Source: Ezakiella sp. (lineage in GTDB: Bacteria > Bacillota > Clostridia > Tissierellales > Peptoniphilaceae). Taken from it: a DNA stretch of 64,000 nucleotides. Numbering within the stretch: the stretch's first letter is position 1; every line of letters starts with the position of its first letter. The position numbers were made by a program, and so were the translations under genes. The notes under the pieces were generated by a model, which was not told the origin of the DNA, ran no database searches, and worked only from the letters and a program-made list of their open reading frames with translations. Positions 9,425-17,871 of this stretch are shown piece by piece. Location of the stretch: the NCBI GenBank assembly GCA_022778715.1, contig JALFRW010000005.1, positions 186,001-250,000 on the forward strand, given 5' to 3'.

Positions 9425-9733
9425 AACAATTTAAGTAAAAATAGTTAATACGCATGGATTAGCATGTGAATCTGGTATAAATTTTTGCATTATAATAAAA
9501 AAGAATTTTTTCTGATGGTTAGAGTATTTTACGCCATTAGTTTTAAATTCAGGTCTTCAAAAATAAGCTGCCAGTCAGTCCGATAAAACATATAAATTGT
9601 TATTTTCAAAAACAGTTTTATTAATTCTGTTTCGGGTATAAAATAAATAGTGGTTAGAGTCTTATTTTTAAAACAGGGTAATTTGTATTGTTTGTTTTAA
9701 AATAAAATGGTAAAATATATTTGGAGGTCAGGT
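9425..9733. other. AT-rich intergenic region before the cysteine desulfidase gene
   Basis: I see no ORF with a ribosome binding site, no convincing structured RNA and no consensus promoter at a workable distance from the next start. It presumably holds the promoter of the downstream gene. Confidence 0.4.
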
Positions 9734-11014
9734 ATGAATATTGAGACATATAATAGCTATATAAAGATTTTAGAATCTGAATTAAAACCGGCAATGGGCT
9801 GTACTGAGCCGATAGCTATTGCACTTGCATCGGCAAAATGTAGAGAAGTTTTGGGTAGGATGCCAGAAAAAATTGTTGCAACATGTAGTGGCAATATTAT
9901 AAAAAATGTAAAGGCTGTGCTTGTGCCAAATTCAAACGGGCAAAAAGGAGTGGAAGCAGCAGCTATTTTGGGTGCAGTTGCGGGTAAAAGCGAATTGGAA
10001 TTAGAAGTAATTAGTAAAGCTACAAAAGAAGATGCAGAACTCACCAGAAAGCTGGTTAAAGAAGGAATTTGCACTGTAAAACTTAAAGAAGGCGTGGATA
10101 ATCTTTACATTAATATTGAACAAACCGCCGGTGACGATAAAGCAATTGTAGAAGTTGTCACAAAGCACGATAATATTACTTATATAGAAAAGAATGGAGA
10201 AATTCTTTTAAAAGAAAGCAACATAATTAAAAGAGAAAACACAGTCAAAGAACTTTTAAATTTGAAAGATATTTATGAATTTGCAAATAACGTTAAAATC
10301 GAAGATGTTTATGATGTTATAAAAAGACAAATTGATTATAATAATGCGATTGCAGATGAGGGGCTAAAAAATGAATGGGGCGAAGCTGTCGGCAAAACAA
10401 CTCTTGAAATTGGTGACGATAGTGTGAGAACATGGGCTATTGCAAGAGCAGCGGCAGGTTCAGATGCTAGAATGAACGGTTGTGCACTTCCGGTTGTAAT
10501 AAATGCAGGCAGCGGAAATCAAGGAATGACTTGTGCAATTCCAGTATGCACTTATACTAAAGAGCTTAGAACTAGTGAAGAAAAACTAATTAGAGCGCTT
10601 GTTCTAACAAACTTGATTGCCATTCATCAAAAAAGATATATCGGCGACCTTTCTGCTTACTGTGGTGCGGTGTCAGCCGGCGCAGCTGCCGGATGCGGAA
10701 TTGCATATCTATACGACGAAAGCTTCGAAACAATTGAAGACACTCTTTCAAACACGCTTGCAACAACTAGCGGCATGATTTGTGACGGTGCAAAATCTTC
10801 TTGTGCAGCAAAGATTGTAACTTCTGTCAGTTCTGCAATTATGGGCTATGAAATGGCAAAACGCGGAAGAAAGTTTAGACCGTGTGAGGGTATCGTAGCA
10901 TGTGACACAGAAACCACTGTTAAAAATGTGGGACATATTGCAAAAGAAGGCATGAAACAAACCGACATTGAAATTATTAATATTATGAACAACAATATCG
11001 CTAAAGATATTTAG
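9734..11014 (+). CDS. L-cysteine desulfidase family protein (CyuA/YhaM, UPF0597)
   Basis: This 426-residue protein matches the serine-dehydratase-alpha-like family that includes CyuA (YhaM) and archaeal L-cysteine desulfidase. MGCTEPIAIALA near the N-terminus carries the conserved Cys of the FeS-binding set. Further cysteines occur in NGCALPV, MTCAIPVC, AYCGAVSAG and GMICDGAKSSCAAK. Family members bind an oxygen-sensitive [4Fe-4S] cluster and break cysteine into pyruvate, ammonia and sulfide. I chose the ATG at 9734, not the track start at 9707, because TTGGAGGT lies 6 bases upstream and the family begins near this residue. With the glutamate-cysteine ligase operon upstream, it makes this a cysteine-handling neighbourhood. 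The gene is monocistronic, with a terminator after it. Confidence 0.85.
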   Translation: MNIETYNSYIKILESELKPAMGCTEPIAIALASAKCREVLGRMPEKIVATCSGNIIKNVKAVLVPNSNGQKGVEAAAILGAVAGKSELELEVISKATKEDAELTRKLVKEGICTVKLKEGVDNLYINIEQTAGDDKAIVEVVTKHDNITYIEKNGEILLKESNIIKRENTVKELLNLKDIYEFANNVKIEDVYDVIKRQIDYNNAIADEGLKNEWGEAVGKTTLEIGDDSVRTWAIARAAAGSDARMNGCALPVVINAGSGNQGMTCAIPVCTYTKELRTSEEKLIRALVLTNLIAIHQKRYIGDLSAYCGAVSAGAAAGCGIAYLYDESFETIEDTLSNTLATTSGMICDGAKSSCAAKIVTSVSSAIMGYEMAKRGRKFRPCEGIVACDTETTVKNVGHIAKEGMKQTDIEIINIMNNNIAKDI

Positions 11015-11030
11015 TTTGTTATAAATAACG

Positions 11031-11077
11031 GCTGTATACTTTTATTGATAAAAGCCAAAAAGTATACAGCTTTTTTA
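11031..11077 (+). terminator. Intrinsic terminator after cysteine desulfidase
   Basis: The arms GCTGTATACTTTT and AAAAGTATACAGC are followed by TTTTTTATT. This is a long perfect stem, 16 bases after the stop codon. Confidence 0.93.
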
Positions 11078-11124
11078 TTGCAATTTTTGAGATATTATAT
11101 AATTATTTAAAAGTTAGTTTTTTA

Positions 11125-11154
11125 TTGACAAATATGCGAATTATTTGATATAAT
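11125..11154 (+). promoter_or_regulatory. Sigma-A promoter of ispE
   Basis: Perfect TTGACA (11125-11130) and TATAAT (11149-11154) hexamers are separated by 18 bases. The likely start of transcription is just before the AAAGGA site of ispE. Confidence 0.85.
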
Positions 11155-11172
11155 TAACCAAAGGAATGTGTT

Positions 11173-11970
11173 ATGAAAATTAAGACGCGTGCTAAATTAA
11201 ATTTATATTTAAAAGTTTTAGGAAAAATAAGTGACGGTTACCACGAAATAAACACCGTTATGAGCGAGTTTGATTGGGGTGACTATATTTATATCGAAAA
11301 ATCTGAGTTTGATTCTTTTCAGTCCAACATGATTACAGAGGGAGAAAATTTGGTGGAAAAGGCGCTTAGAGTTTTAAGAGAACACACTTTTGTTCCAAGC
11401 GTTAGTATAAAATTAGAAAAGCTCACACCAGTTGGTTCCGGGCTGGGCACAGGGTCTTCAGATGCAGCAGAAGTATTAAAAGGATTAAATAAATTGTTTT
11501 ATTTAGGCTTAACGAACACAAACTTATGCGAAATTGCAAGCAAGATTGGCATGGATGTTCCTTTTTTTATAGACGGTGGGATTCAGTTGGCAACCGGACG
11601 TGGGGATATTTTAAAAAAACTCCCCGGTAAAAAGACAAACGCACTTGTGGTTATGGATGAACCGGTTATTTCAAAAAATATTTATTCTTTATTAAATGAA
11701 GAGGATTTTTTGTCTGACAATAAAAATACACTTTTAAATCCGGTAATTAGAAATTATGGAGCAGTTCGTAATTTTTATTATTCGCTCCTTGAGTTTGATA
11801 AAAATTTTTCAATGACGGGTGCGGGAGGAGCATTTTTTGTTGTTGGGGAAAAGAATTATTTATCAGAGTTGGAAAAAAAAGTTGTGTATAAATTAAATCC
11901 TAAGTTCATTCATAAGAGCGAGATTTTATTACCTGAGGTGGATTATGGCGAAATTATTTTTAATACTTAA
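11173..11970 (+). CDS. ispE: 4-diphosphocytidyl-2-C-methyl-D-erythritol kinase IspE
   Basis: This 265-residue GHMP-family kinase starts KIKTRAKLNLYLKVLGK, typical of IspE. It carries the ATP-binding loop PVGSGLGTGSSDAAE near residues 88-102 and a late GAGGAFF glycine motif. It phosphorylates CDP-methylerythritol in the MEP isoprenoid pathway. It is slightly shorter than usual (about 285). A consensus promoter precedes it, and the 3' end overlaps the next membrane-protein gene by 26 bases, so the two are co-transcribed and probably translationally coupled. Confidence 0.93.
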   Translation: MKIKTRAKLNLYLKVLGKISDGYHEINTVMSEFDWGDYIYIEKSEFDSFQSNMITEGENLVEKALRVLREHTFVPSVSIKLEKLTPVGSGLGTGSSDAAEVLKGLNKLFYLGLTNTNLCEIASKIGMDVPFFIDGGIQLATGRGDILKKLPGKKTNALVVMDEPVISKNIYSLLNEEDFLSDNKNTLLNPVIRNYGAVRNFYYSLLEFDKNFSMTGAGGAFFVVGEKNYLSELEKKVVYKLNPKFIHKSEILLPEVDYGEIIFNT

Positions 11971-12631
11971 AATAATATTTGTCTTATTTTATATGGGTAC
12001 ATTGTCCTATATGGCTAATTATTTTTTCAAAAAATCAGCATGGGACAACTTTAATTCGCTTTGCGGTATTTTAGCGGTGTTTGGAATTATCTTTACCGGA
12101 CAGGCTTATCTGGTGAAAGCTTATAGCCATTTTACAACGCAAGAAGTAGCGAAATTCGTACTTGTTATATCGAGATACTTGATTTCACTATTTTTTATAA
12201 TTGTAAACTTGTTTAGTTATTATATGTATATCGCAAGTTTTAATAAGAAGAGATATCAAACTCAACAAAATATTCTAATTATGTTCTCGGTGCTTGCATT
12301 TATTTTAGTAACTCTACCACAAAATGATTATAGCAATCCTAATCCCGGACTTTTGCTTCCAAGACTCAGAGTCATTCCGTCGGTTATTGCGGGCTTTTAT
12401 GTGTCGCTTATTCTTTTGGCGGACGCATATTACAAGAGAAATCCGCAGTTTCAAATCTACGCGATTTGTTTAGTTGGTCTAAACTTAGTTCAAATTGTCA
12501 ATAGTTATTTTTTAAAGGCTAAAGAAGATACAGAATTTTATTACTATGCAATGACTTCCATTATTTTCATCTTTATGATGGCTATTTTTTACAGAGAACT
12601 ATACAAGAAGAAAGAACTAGAACGATTCTAA
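11945..12631 (+). CDS. Hypothetical multi-pass membrane protein
   Basis: I do not recognise this 228-residue protein. Hydrophobic stretches near residues 3-23, 38-58, 72-92, 100-122, 140-160, 167-190 and 200-220 suggest about seven membrane passes with very short loops. The C-terminus is basic (YKKKELERF). It starts inside the end of ispE, in another frame, with CCTGAGGTGG supplying the ribosome site. A terminator follows at once, so ispE and this gene form a two-gene unit. Nothing in the sequence points to a substrate; a sensor-like 7TM protein or a small transporter are both possible. Confidence 0.7.
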   Translation: MAKLFLILKIIFVLFYMGTLSYMANYFFKKSAWDNFNSLCGILAVFGIIFTGQAYLVKAYSHFTTQEVAKFVLVISRYLISLFFIIVNLFSYYMYIASFNKKRYQTQQNILIMFSVLAFILVTLPQNDYSNPNPGLLLPRLRVIPSVIAGFYVSLILLADAYYKRNPQFQIYAICLVGLNLVQIVNSYFLKAKEDTEFYYYAMTSIIFIFMMAIFYRELYKKKELERF

Positions 12632-12678
12632 AGTAGGATAAAAATAGACTGGTATCCTACTTGTTTTTATTTTAATTT
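12632..12678 (+). terminator. Intrinsic terminator of ispE operon
   Basis: AGTAGGATA and TATCCTACT form the stem, followed by TGTTTTTATTTTAATTTTT. It begins directly after the stop codon. Confidence 0.88.
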
Positions 12679-12696
12679 TTTTATGGAGGAATTAAT

Positions 12697-14049
12697 ATGA
12701 AAAAAGAAATTTTAAATTGTTTGGTCGCAAAATCTGAAAGGAAAAGAAATTGGTTCGTTATGCCTGGGCACAAAGGGCGTGATGTTGGGGGCTACTGGTC
12801 ACAATTAAATCTATCCGCAGATACCACCGAAACTTATGACACCGATAATCTCAACAATCCGGTTGATATGATTAAACGTTCTCAAGAAAGAGCTGCCGAA
12901 ATTTTTGGAGCTAAAAAAACATTTTACACAATTAACGGTACATCCGGCGCTATGATTGCCGCTGTAACCGCTTGTACTCTACCTGGAGATAAAATTTTAG
13001 TTTCCAGAAACTGTCACGTCTGCGTGTATAGAGCTGCGGCAATCAGACGTTTGGAACTGGAATATATTTTGCCGGAAGTGGTTGATACGGTTGATAGAAA
13101 CGTCACACCGGAAGAAGTTGAAAAGAGAATTATAGAAACTGATCCGAAATTAGTAATTGTAACAAACCCTACATTCTTTGGATACACTACGGATATCCAA
13201 GCGATTGTAGATATTTGCAATAAACACGGAGTGCTTTTAATCGTCGACGAAGCTCACGGTCCACATTTCCCGTTTAGTGACAATTTGCCGCTATCGGCAG
13301 TACAAGCCGGAGCTGACATAGTTGTGCATTCGACACACAAAACTCTTCTGGGGCTCACTTCAGCAAATATGATTCACGTTTGCTCAAATAGAGTTGACAC
13401 TGAGGAGCTGATGAGATGTATTACCACTTATCAAACTACATCGCCAAACTATTTAATCACACTTTCAAACGAACTTTCGGCAGCGTTTATGTCTGAAGGG
13501 GGAAAAGAAGTGCTTGAAGATAATATTAAATGGGCAAAAGCAGCGGCCGATGAAATTAATAAGATTCCGGGACTTTCCTGCCTGACTGACCCATGCAAAG
13601 ACCCGCTAAAGATTATCGTAGATACATCAAGCCTGGTAAACGGCAGAGAATTTGCAAAATATTTATTTGACGAAAAGGATATGGACTCAGAAATGTGCGA
13701 CGAAATGCATATCGACTTTTATGCAGGAATCGGCAATATTGAATCCGATTATATTGAGCTTGTTCAAGCTTTGAGAGAAGCTGCTTCAGAAATAGAACCT
13801 CAACCGGTAAAACAACATCCTCCTAAGATTCAAATTCCGGAAGTGCAACTTGACATTTGTGATGCGCTTGACGCAGATTTCTATTTGGAAGATGTTGACG
13901 ATGCCGTTGGAAAAGTTTCAGTTGATTATATCATGCCATATCCACCGGGAATCCCGCTAATTTTACCGGGTGAAGTTATAACTGAAGACTCTATCAAATT
14001 CTTTGATAAAGACAAGATTAAGATTTTCAAAAAATCTCCATTCTTTTAG
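12697..14049 (+). CDS. Orn/Lys/Arg decarboxylase family PLP enzyme (short SpeA/YaaO type)
   Basis: This 450-residue fold-type I aminotransferase-like decarboxylase starts with MPGHKGRD, the family hallmark. It has GTSGAMIA in the cofactor loop, DEAHGPHFPF, and the PLP lysine K215 in HSTHKTL. It lacks the wing domain of large proteobacterial inducible decarboxylases, and matches the short Gram-positive group (arginine decarboxylase SpeA, YaaO). The likely reaction is decarboxylation of arginine, lysine or ornithine to a polyamine precursor. Family members differ in substrate, and sequence reading alone cannot choose between them. A polyamine made here could be an acceptor for the ATP-grasp ligase encoded 7 kb upstream, but that is speculation. 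Confidence 0.85.
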   Translation: MKKEILNCLVAKSERKRNWFVMPGHKGRDVGGYWSQLNLSADTTETYDTDNLNNPVDMIKRSQERAAEIFGAKKTFYTINGTSGAMIAAVTACTLPGDKILVSRNCHVCVYRAAAIRRLELEYILPEVVDTVDRNVTPEEVEKRIIETDPKLVIVTNPTFFGYTTDIQAIVDICNKHGVLLIVDEAHGPHFPFSDNLPLSAVQAGADIVVHSTHKTLLGLTSANMIHVCSNRVDTEELMRCITTYQTTSPNYLITLSNELSAAFMSEGGKEVLEDNIKWAKAAADEINKIPGLSCLTDPCKDPLKIIVDTSSLVNGREFAKYLFDEKDMDSEMCDEMHIDFYAGIGNIESDYIELVQALREAASEIEPQPVKQHPPKIQIPEVQLDICDALDADFYLEDVDDAVGKVSVDYIMPYPPGIPLILPGEVITEDSIKFFDKDKIKIFKKSPFF

Positions 14050-14114
14050 ACTATAGATTAAAAATAAGACATAACGGGTATAAGAATTTTGGATTAATTT
14101 ATGAGGAGGGTATA

Positions 14115-15053
14115 ATGGAATTAATCGAAGAATTTAAAGCGCAATTAAAAGGAAAAAACGCATCAATTGTTTTACCGGAAGGAGAAGACGAAAGAGTAAG
14201 AGAAGCTGCAAAAATTCTGGCAAAAGAAGGAATTATTGAGCCGATAGTTTTAACCGATGGCGAAGAAATTGAAGGCGTAAAGACAATCAATGTAAAAGAT
14301 TATGACATTTCTGAAATGGTACAAAAATTTGTGGAAAGAAGAAATGGAAAAATCGATGATGAAGGCGCAAGAAAATTAGTTTTAGAAGACAAGAACTATT
14401 TTGGAACAATGCTTGTTTATATGGGAAAAGCTTCAGGACTTGTGTCCGGTGCTTGCCATAGTACAGCGAACACAGTTCGTCCTGCACTTCAAATCATCAA
14501 AATGAAAAAGCCGTTCAAAAAGACGAGTGGTGTATTCGTTATGATGAAAGGCGATGAAAGATATATTTTCTCCGATTGTGCAATTAATATCGCTCCAACC
14601 TCAGAAGATATTGCTGAAAATGCAGTTATTTCAAATGAAACTGCAAAGACATTTGGAATTAAAGAACCAAAAGTAGCTTTGCTTTCATTCTCAACAAAGG
14701 GCAGTGCTGATTCTGAAGAAACTCACAAAGTGGAAGAAGCATTAAAACTCATTAAGGAAACTGAAAGCGAAATGGTAGTTGACGGTGAACTTCAATTCGA
14801 TGCAGCATTCGTGCCAAGTGTTGGCGAAAAGAAAGCACCGGGATCACCCGTTGCAGGTCATGCAAATGTATTTATTTTCCCTAGCCTTGAAGCCGGAAAT
14901 ATCGGATACAAAATCGCTCAAAGAATGGGAGGATTCACAGCTATCGGACCTGTACTTCAAGGATTAAATTCACCTGTTAATGACTTATCAAGAGGCTGCT
15001 CAATCGAAGATGTTGTTTCACTTTCATATTTGACAGCAGCTCAATCACTATAA
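14115..15053 (+). CDS. pta: Phosphate acetyltransferase
   Basis: This 312-residue protein has the Pta/Ptb fold: IVLPEGEDERVREAA at the start, LVSGACHSTANTVRPALQI near residues 113-131, and the C-terminal NVFIFPSLEAGNIGYKI and GFTAIGPVLQGLNSPVNDLSRG, which match phosphotransacetylases rather than phosphotransbutyrylases. It interconverts acetyl-CoA and acetyl phosphate, the usual ATP-yielding route in fermenters when paired with acetate kinase. No ackA is present in this window. The ATG follows GAGGAGGG. It is a single-gene unit ended by a perfect terminator. Confidence 0.92.
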   Translation: MELIEEFKAQLKGKNASIVLPEGEDERVREAAKILAKEGIIEPIVLTDGEEIEGVKTINVKDYDISEMVQKFVERRNGKIDDEGARKLVLEDKNYFGTMLVYMGKASGLVSGACHSTANTVRPALQIIKMKKPFKKTSGVFVMMKGDERYIFSDCAINIAPTSEDIAENAVISNETAKTFGIKEPKVALLSFSTKGSADSEETHKVEEALKLIKETESEMVVDGELQFDAAFVPSVGEKKAPGSPVAGHANVFIFPSLEAGNIGYKIAQRMGGFTAIGPVLQGLNSPVNDLSRGCSIEDVVSLSYLTAAQSL

Positions 15054-15085
15054 AAAGACCATGCCGATCGGCATGGTCTTTTAAA
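15054..15085 (+). terminator. Intrinsic terminator of pta
   Basis: AAAGACCATGCCGATCGGCATGGTCTTT is self-complementary over its length and starts at the stop codon. It is followed by TTAAAAT. The A-run on the left would also let it act on the other strand. Confidence 0.9.
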
Positions 15086-15207
15086 ATATCTTATTGTTTA
15101 TTTTAAACAGTAAGATAGGGGCATAATGTAAAGTTATAAGATAAAGAAGTGTGCCGGTGATAGCTTAGGAGCATAAAATTAAAAAGACTACCTTAATTTT
15201 TGTTATG

Positions 15208-15236
15208 TAATATAACCTCTTTTTTAGGTTATATTA
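15208..15236 (+). promoter_or_regulatory. Perfect 11-bp inverted repeat before the sirtuin gene
   Basis: TAATATAACCT and AGGTTATATTA flank a T-rich 7-base loop, ending 11 bases before the AAAGGAG site. It has no downstream T-run, so it is a better candidate for an operator or an mRNA hairpin than for a terminator. Confidence 0.45.
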
Positions 15237-15261
15237 CAATTATTTTGAAAGGAGATAATTT

Positions 15262-15993
15262 ATGAACAAAATTGAACAATTAAAGGAAATCGTAGAAAAA
15301 TCAAACAACATCGTATTTTTTGGAGGTGCCGGAGTATCAACCGAATCCGGAATCCCGGATTTTAGAAGTTCAAATGGAATTTTTTCTAAAAGTTATAATA
15401 GAAATATTATGCCTGAAGAAATTGTAAGCCACACTTATTTTGAAAATTATCCCGAAGATTTTTTTGATTTTTATGTAAACAAAATGATTTTTAAAAATGC
15501 TAAACCAAACGCTGCTCATATTGCAATTTCAAGACTGGAAAAAGAAGGAAAAATAAAAGCAGTGGTAACTCAAAATATAGACGGACTGCACCAAATGGCA
15601 GGCAGCAAAAATGTTTATGAACTCCACGGCTCAATTTATAGAAACTATTGTGAAAAATGTGGACGTTTTTATTCATTAGACGACATGCTTGAAAGATTTT
15701 ATAAAGATAAAGTACCAAAATGTGATTGCGGAGGGACAATTAAACCTGACGTCGTACTCTATGAAGAGCCGCTCCCAAATGACACAATTACAGGCGCAAT
15801 AAATTTCATAGCCCATGCCGATACTTTGATAATTGGCGGCACCAGTCTCGTTGTCTATCCGGCAGCAGGCTTTATATCTTATTTTAGAGGGAAAAATCTG
15901 GTGGTGATTAATATGAGCGAAACGGCAGCGGATAGAAATGCGGACTTAGTTATAAACCAAAAGATTGGGGAAGTATTTGAACAAATAAAATAG
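15262..15993 (+). CDS. NAD-dependent protein deacylase (sirtuin, CobB/SrtN type)
   Basis: The 243-residue sirtuin carries every core motif: the NAD loop GGAGVSTESGIPDFRS (residues 20-35), QNIDGLH, the catalytic His in YELHGS, a four-Cys zinc site (YCEKC and KCDC), GGTSLVVYPA, and a final VINMSE. It removes acetyl or other acyl groups from lysines and uses NAD. The ATG has AAAGGAG 7 bases upstream. In anaerobes sirtuins often counter acetyl-phosphate-driven acetylation; the pta gene next door would supply acetyl phosphate, although a terminator separates the two. Confidence 0.93.
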   Translation: MNKIEQLKEIVEKSNNIVFFGGAGVSTESGIPDFRSSNGIFSKSYNRNIMPEEIVSHTYFENYPEDFFDFYVNKMIFKNAKPNAAHIAISRLEKEGKIKAVVTQNIDGLHQMAGSKNVYELHGSIYRNYCEKCGRFYSLDDMLERFYKDKVPKCDCGGTIKPDVVLYEEPLPNDTITGAINFIAHADTLIIGGTSLVVYPAAGFISYFRGKNLVVINMSETAADRNADLVINQKIGEVFEQIK

Positions 15994-16076
15994 GTTAAAG
16001 TTTTATGCCTATCATAATTACAATTATTTTTTCACATCAAGCATAATAATAAGAACTGTAAATGACAGATTTTTTT

Positions 16077-16106
16077 AATTTATAAGTGATATATTGCTTA
16101 TAAATT
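16077..16106 (+). promoter_or_regulatory. Perfect 10-bp inverted repeat abutting the uracil permease promoter
   Basis: AATTTATAAG and CTTATAAATT are separated by 10 bases. The repeat ends one base before the -35 hexamer, which is a typical place for an activator or repressor site. I do not recognise the regulator. Confidence 0.5.
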
Positions 16107-16107
16107 A

Positions 16108-16136
16108 TTGACATTTAGGAGTGAATTATATATAAT
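16108..16136 (+). promoter_or_regulatory. Consensus sigma-A promoter of uracil permease gene
   Basis: TTGACA (16108-16113), 17 bases, then TATAAT (16131-16136): a fully consensus promoter. The leader of about 20 bases is too short for a PyrR attenuator. Confidence 0.88.
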
Positions 16137-16164
16137 AAAAAAAATTTGTTAAAAAGAGGTAGCT

Positions 16165-17421
16165 ATGAAAAAGATTTATCAAGTAGACGAAAGAGTGCCG
16201 GGCAAATTATTGGTACCGCTTTCAATTCAACACACATTTGCAATGTTCGGAGCATCTGTTTTAGTGCCAATTATTTTTGGAATCAACCCGGGTATTGTGC
16301 TTTTAATGAACGGTATTGGAACGTTAATTTTTATTGCAATCACCAAGGGAAAAGCACCGGCTTATTTAGGCAGCAGCTTTGCATTTTTAGCTCCGGGGGC
16401 TGTTATTATAAGTCAAAAAGGATTTGAATATGCCGGAGGTGCTTTTGTGGCAGTCGGTATTATTGGTATGATAATTTCCTACATTATTTATAAGTACGGT
16501 ACAGATTGGATCAATGTGGTGCTACCGCCGGCTGCAATGGGCTCTGTAGTGGCTCTTATCGGATTTGATCTAGTTGGGTTAACGGTTCGCGGAGGAGCAA
16601 TTGGTGCCGAAATTTTAACCGAAAATTATTCGACAGAACACTTAATTGTATTTTTAGTGACGGTACTTGTGGCGATTTTAGGTTCAGTTTTATTCAAAAA
16701 AATTCTCGCAACCGTTCCAATTTTGATTGCAATCATATGCGGTTATGTGACAGCGCTTGCACTTGGAATGGTGGATTTAACAGCTGTAAGAGAAGCAACT
16801 TTTTTTACAATGCCACAATTTAGACTTGCAAAATTTAGTTTAGATTCAATTTTAACTATGCTGCCAGTTGTGCTAGTTATTTTATCTGAACATATTTCGC
16901 ACCAAGTCGTTACCTCAAATATTATCGGCAGAGATTTGATTAAAGACCCGGGGCTTCATCGTTCAATTTTTGCAGACAACTTATCGACTGCTCTGTCAGG
17001 TCTTGTAGGCGGTGTTCCAACCACCACTTATGGAGAAAACATCGGCGTTATGGCAATCACCGGAGTTTACTCGGTGGAAGTAATCGCAGGTGCAGCAGTT
17101 ATATCAATAATTATGGCTTTTATCGGACCGCTTAGTGCATTTATTTCTACAATTCCGGGCGACGTAATTGGTGGCGTAACATTCTTGTTGTACGGAATGA
17201 TTGGAACGAGCGGAATTAGACTGCTGGTGGACCAAAAAGTGGACTACAGTGTTTCTAAAAATTTAGTGCTGACATCAGTGGTTTTCACAACCGGACTTTC
17301 AGGAGCAACCGTAAAATTTGGCGCGATCAATTTGAGCGGAATGGTGCTTGCATCAGTTGTTGCTGTTTTGTTATCACTAGTTTTTTATTTGTTCGACAAA
17401 TTCCAAATAATGAACGAATAA
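16165..17421 (+). CDS. uraA: Uracil/xanthine permease, NCS2 family (UraA/PyrP-like)
   Basis: This 418-residue membrane protein belongs to the nucleobase-cation symporter-2 family. SIQHTFAMFGASVLVPIIFG matches the conserved QH motif of uracil permeases. YLGSSFAFLAP and the central GLVGGVPTTTYGENIGVMAITGVYS motif, with its substrate-binding Glu, are intact. Around 14 hydrophobic segments fit the family. It should import uracil with protons. It stands alone between a strong promoter and a terminator. Xanthine or another base cannot be excluded, but the sequence is closest to the uracil group. Confidence 0.9.
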   Translation: MKKIYQVDERVPGKLLVPLSIQHTFAMFGASVLVPIIFGINPGIVLLMNGIGTLIFIAITKGKAPAYLGSSFAFLAPGAVIISQKGFEYAGGAFVAVGIIGMIISYIIYKYGTDWINVVLPPAAMGSVVALIGFDLVGLTVRGGAIGAEILTENYSTEHLIVFLVTVLVAILGSVLFKKILATVPILIAIICGYVTALALGMVDLTAVREATFFTMPQFRLAKFSLDSILTMLPVVLVILSEHISHQVVTSNIIGRDLIKDPGLHRSIFADNLSTALSGLVGGVPTTTYGENIGVMAITGVYSVEVIAGAAVISIIMAFIGPLSAFISTIPGDVIGGVTFLLYGMIGTSGIRLLVDQKVDYSVSKNLVLTSVVFTTGLSGATVKFGAINLSGMVLASVVAVLLSLVFYLFDKFQIMNE

Positions 17422-17427
17422 GTTTGT

Positions 17428-17452
17428 AAAGCTCTTTTGAAGAGCTTTTTTT
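17428..17452 (+). terminator. Intrinsic terminator of uracil permease gene
   Basis: AAAGCTCTT-TTG-AAGAGCTTT is followed by further T residues, 7 bases after the stop codon. Confidence 0.93.
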
Positions 17453-17454
17453 GA

Positions 17455-17483
17455 TTGAAAAAAATACCTTAAAATGATAAAAT
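17455..17483 (+). promoter_or_regulatory. Promoter of the radC-mre operon
   Basis: TTGAAA (17455-17460) is 17 bases from TAAAAT (17478-17483), just after the upstream terminator and 31 bases before the first start codon. Confidence 0.6.
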
Positions 17484-17514
17484 GTATGATAAGAAATATA
17501 TTTTTGAGGTAATT

Positions 17515-17871
17515 ATGACTAAATACGATTTGGCGATTTTGATTGTAATAATTTTTATAGCGGCGGCTGTTCTTGTTTTTATCCCAAGTAAGACTGCAAC
17601 CGGAATTGAAGTGAAAGTCGATGGAAAAGTTATATATACAAGCGATTTTAAAAAATCGCCGACGACAAAAAAATTTGAAACCAAATATGGCATGAACGAA
17701 ATTGAAATTGGCGAAGATTATGTGAGGATGATTGATGCAGATTGCCCAAACAAACTTGCCGTGAAGCAAGGAAAAATAAAATCGCCGGGTGCGAGCTTAA
17801 TTTGTATTCCTCATCACATGATAGTGTCAATTGTAGGCAAGAGCGATGAGCTCGATGTTATGGTGAAATGA
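17515..17871 (+). CDS. NusG domain II-like membrane-anchored protein
   Basis: This 118-residue protein has an N-terminal membrane segment (residues 5-23) and then a small beta-rich domain of the NusG-II type: GIEVKVDGKVIYTSDF, later DADCPNKLAVKQGKI and LICIPHHMIVSI. The CPxKxCVxxGxI...ICxPHxLxV pattern is typical of this family. The function is not established. It is often encoded beside Gx transporter genes, as here. I start at 17515, not at the track start 17482, because TTGAGGTAATT is the ribosome site and the earlier residues are not family-like. The gene overlaps the next by 4 bases (ATGA). Confidence 0.75.
   Translation: MTKYDLAILIVIIFIAAAVLVFIPSKTATGIEVKVDGKVIYTSDFKKSPTTKKFETKYGMNEIEIGEDYVRMIDADCPNKLAVKQGKIKSPGASLICIPHHMIVSIVGKSDELDVMVK

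Noticed and set aside
16000-16164. PyrR attenuator before the uracil permease gene
   Set aside because: The consensus promoter leaves a leader of only about 20 bases, too short for anti-terminator and terminator hairpins.
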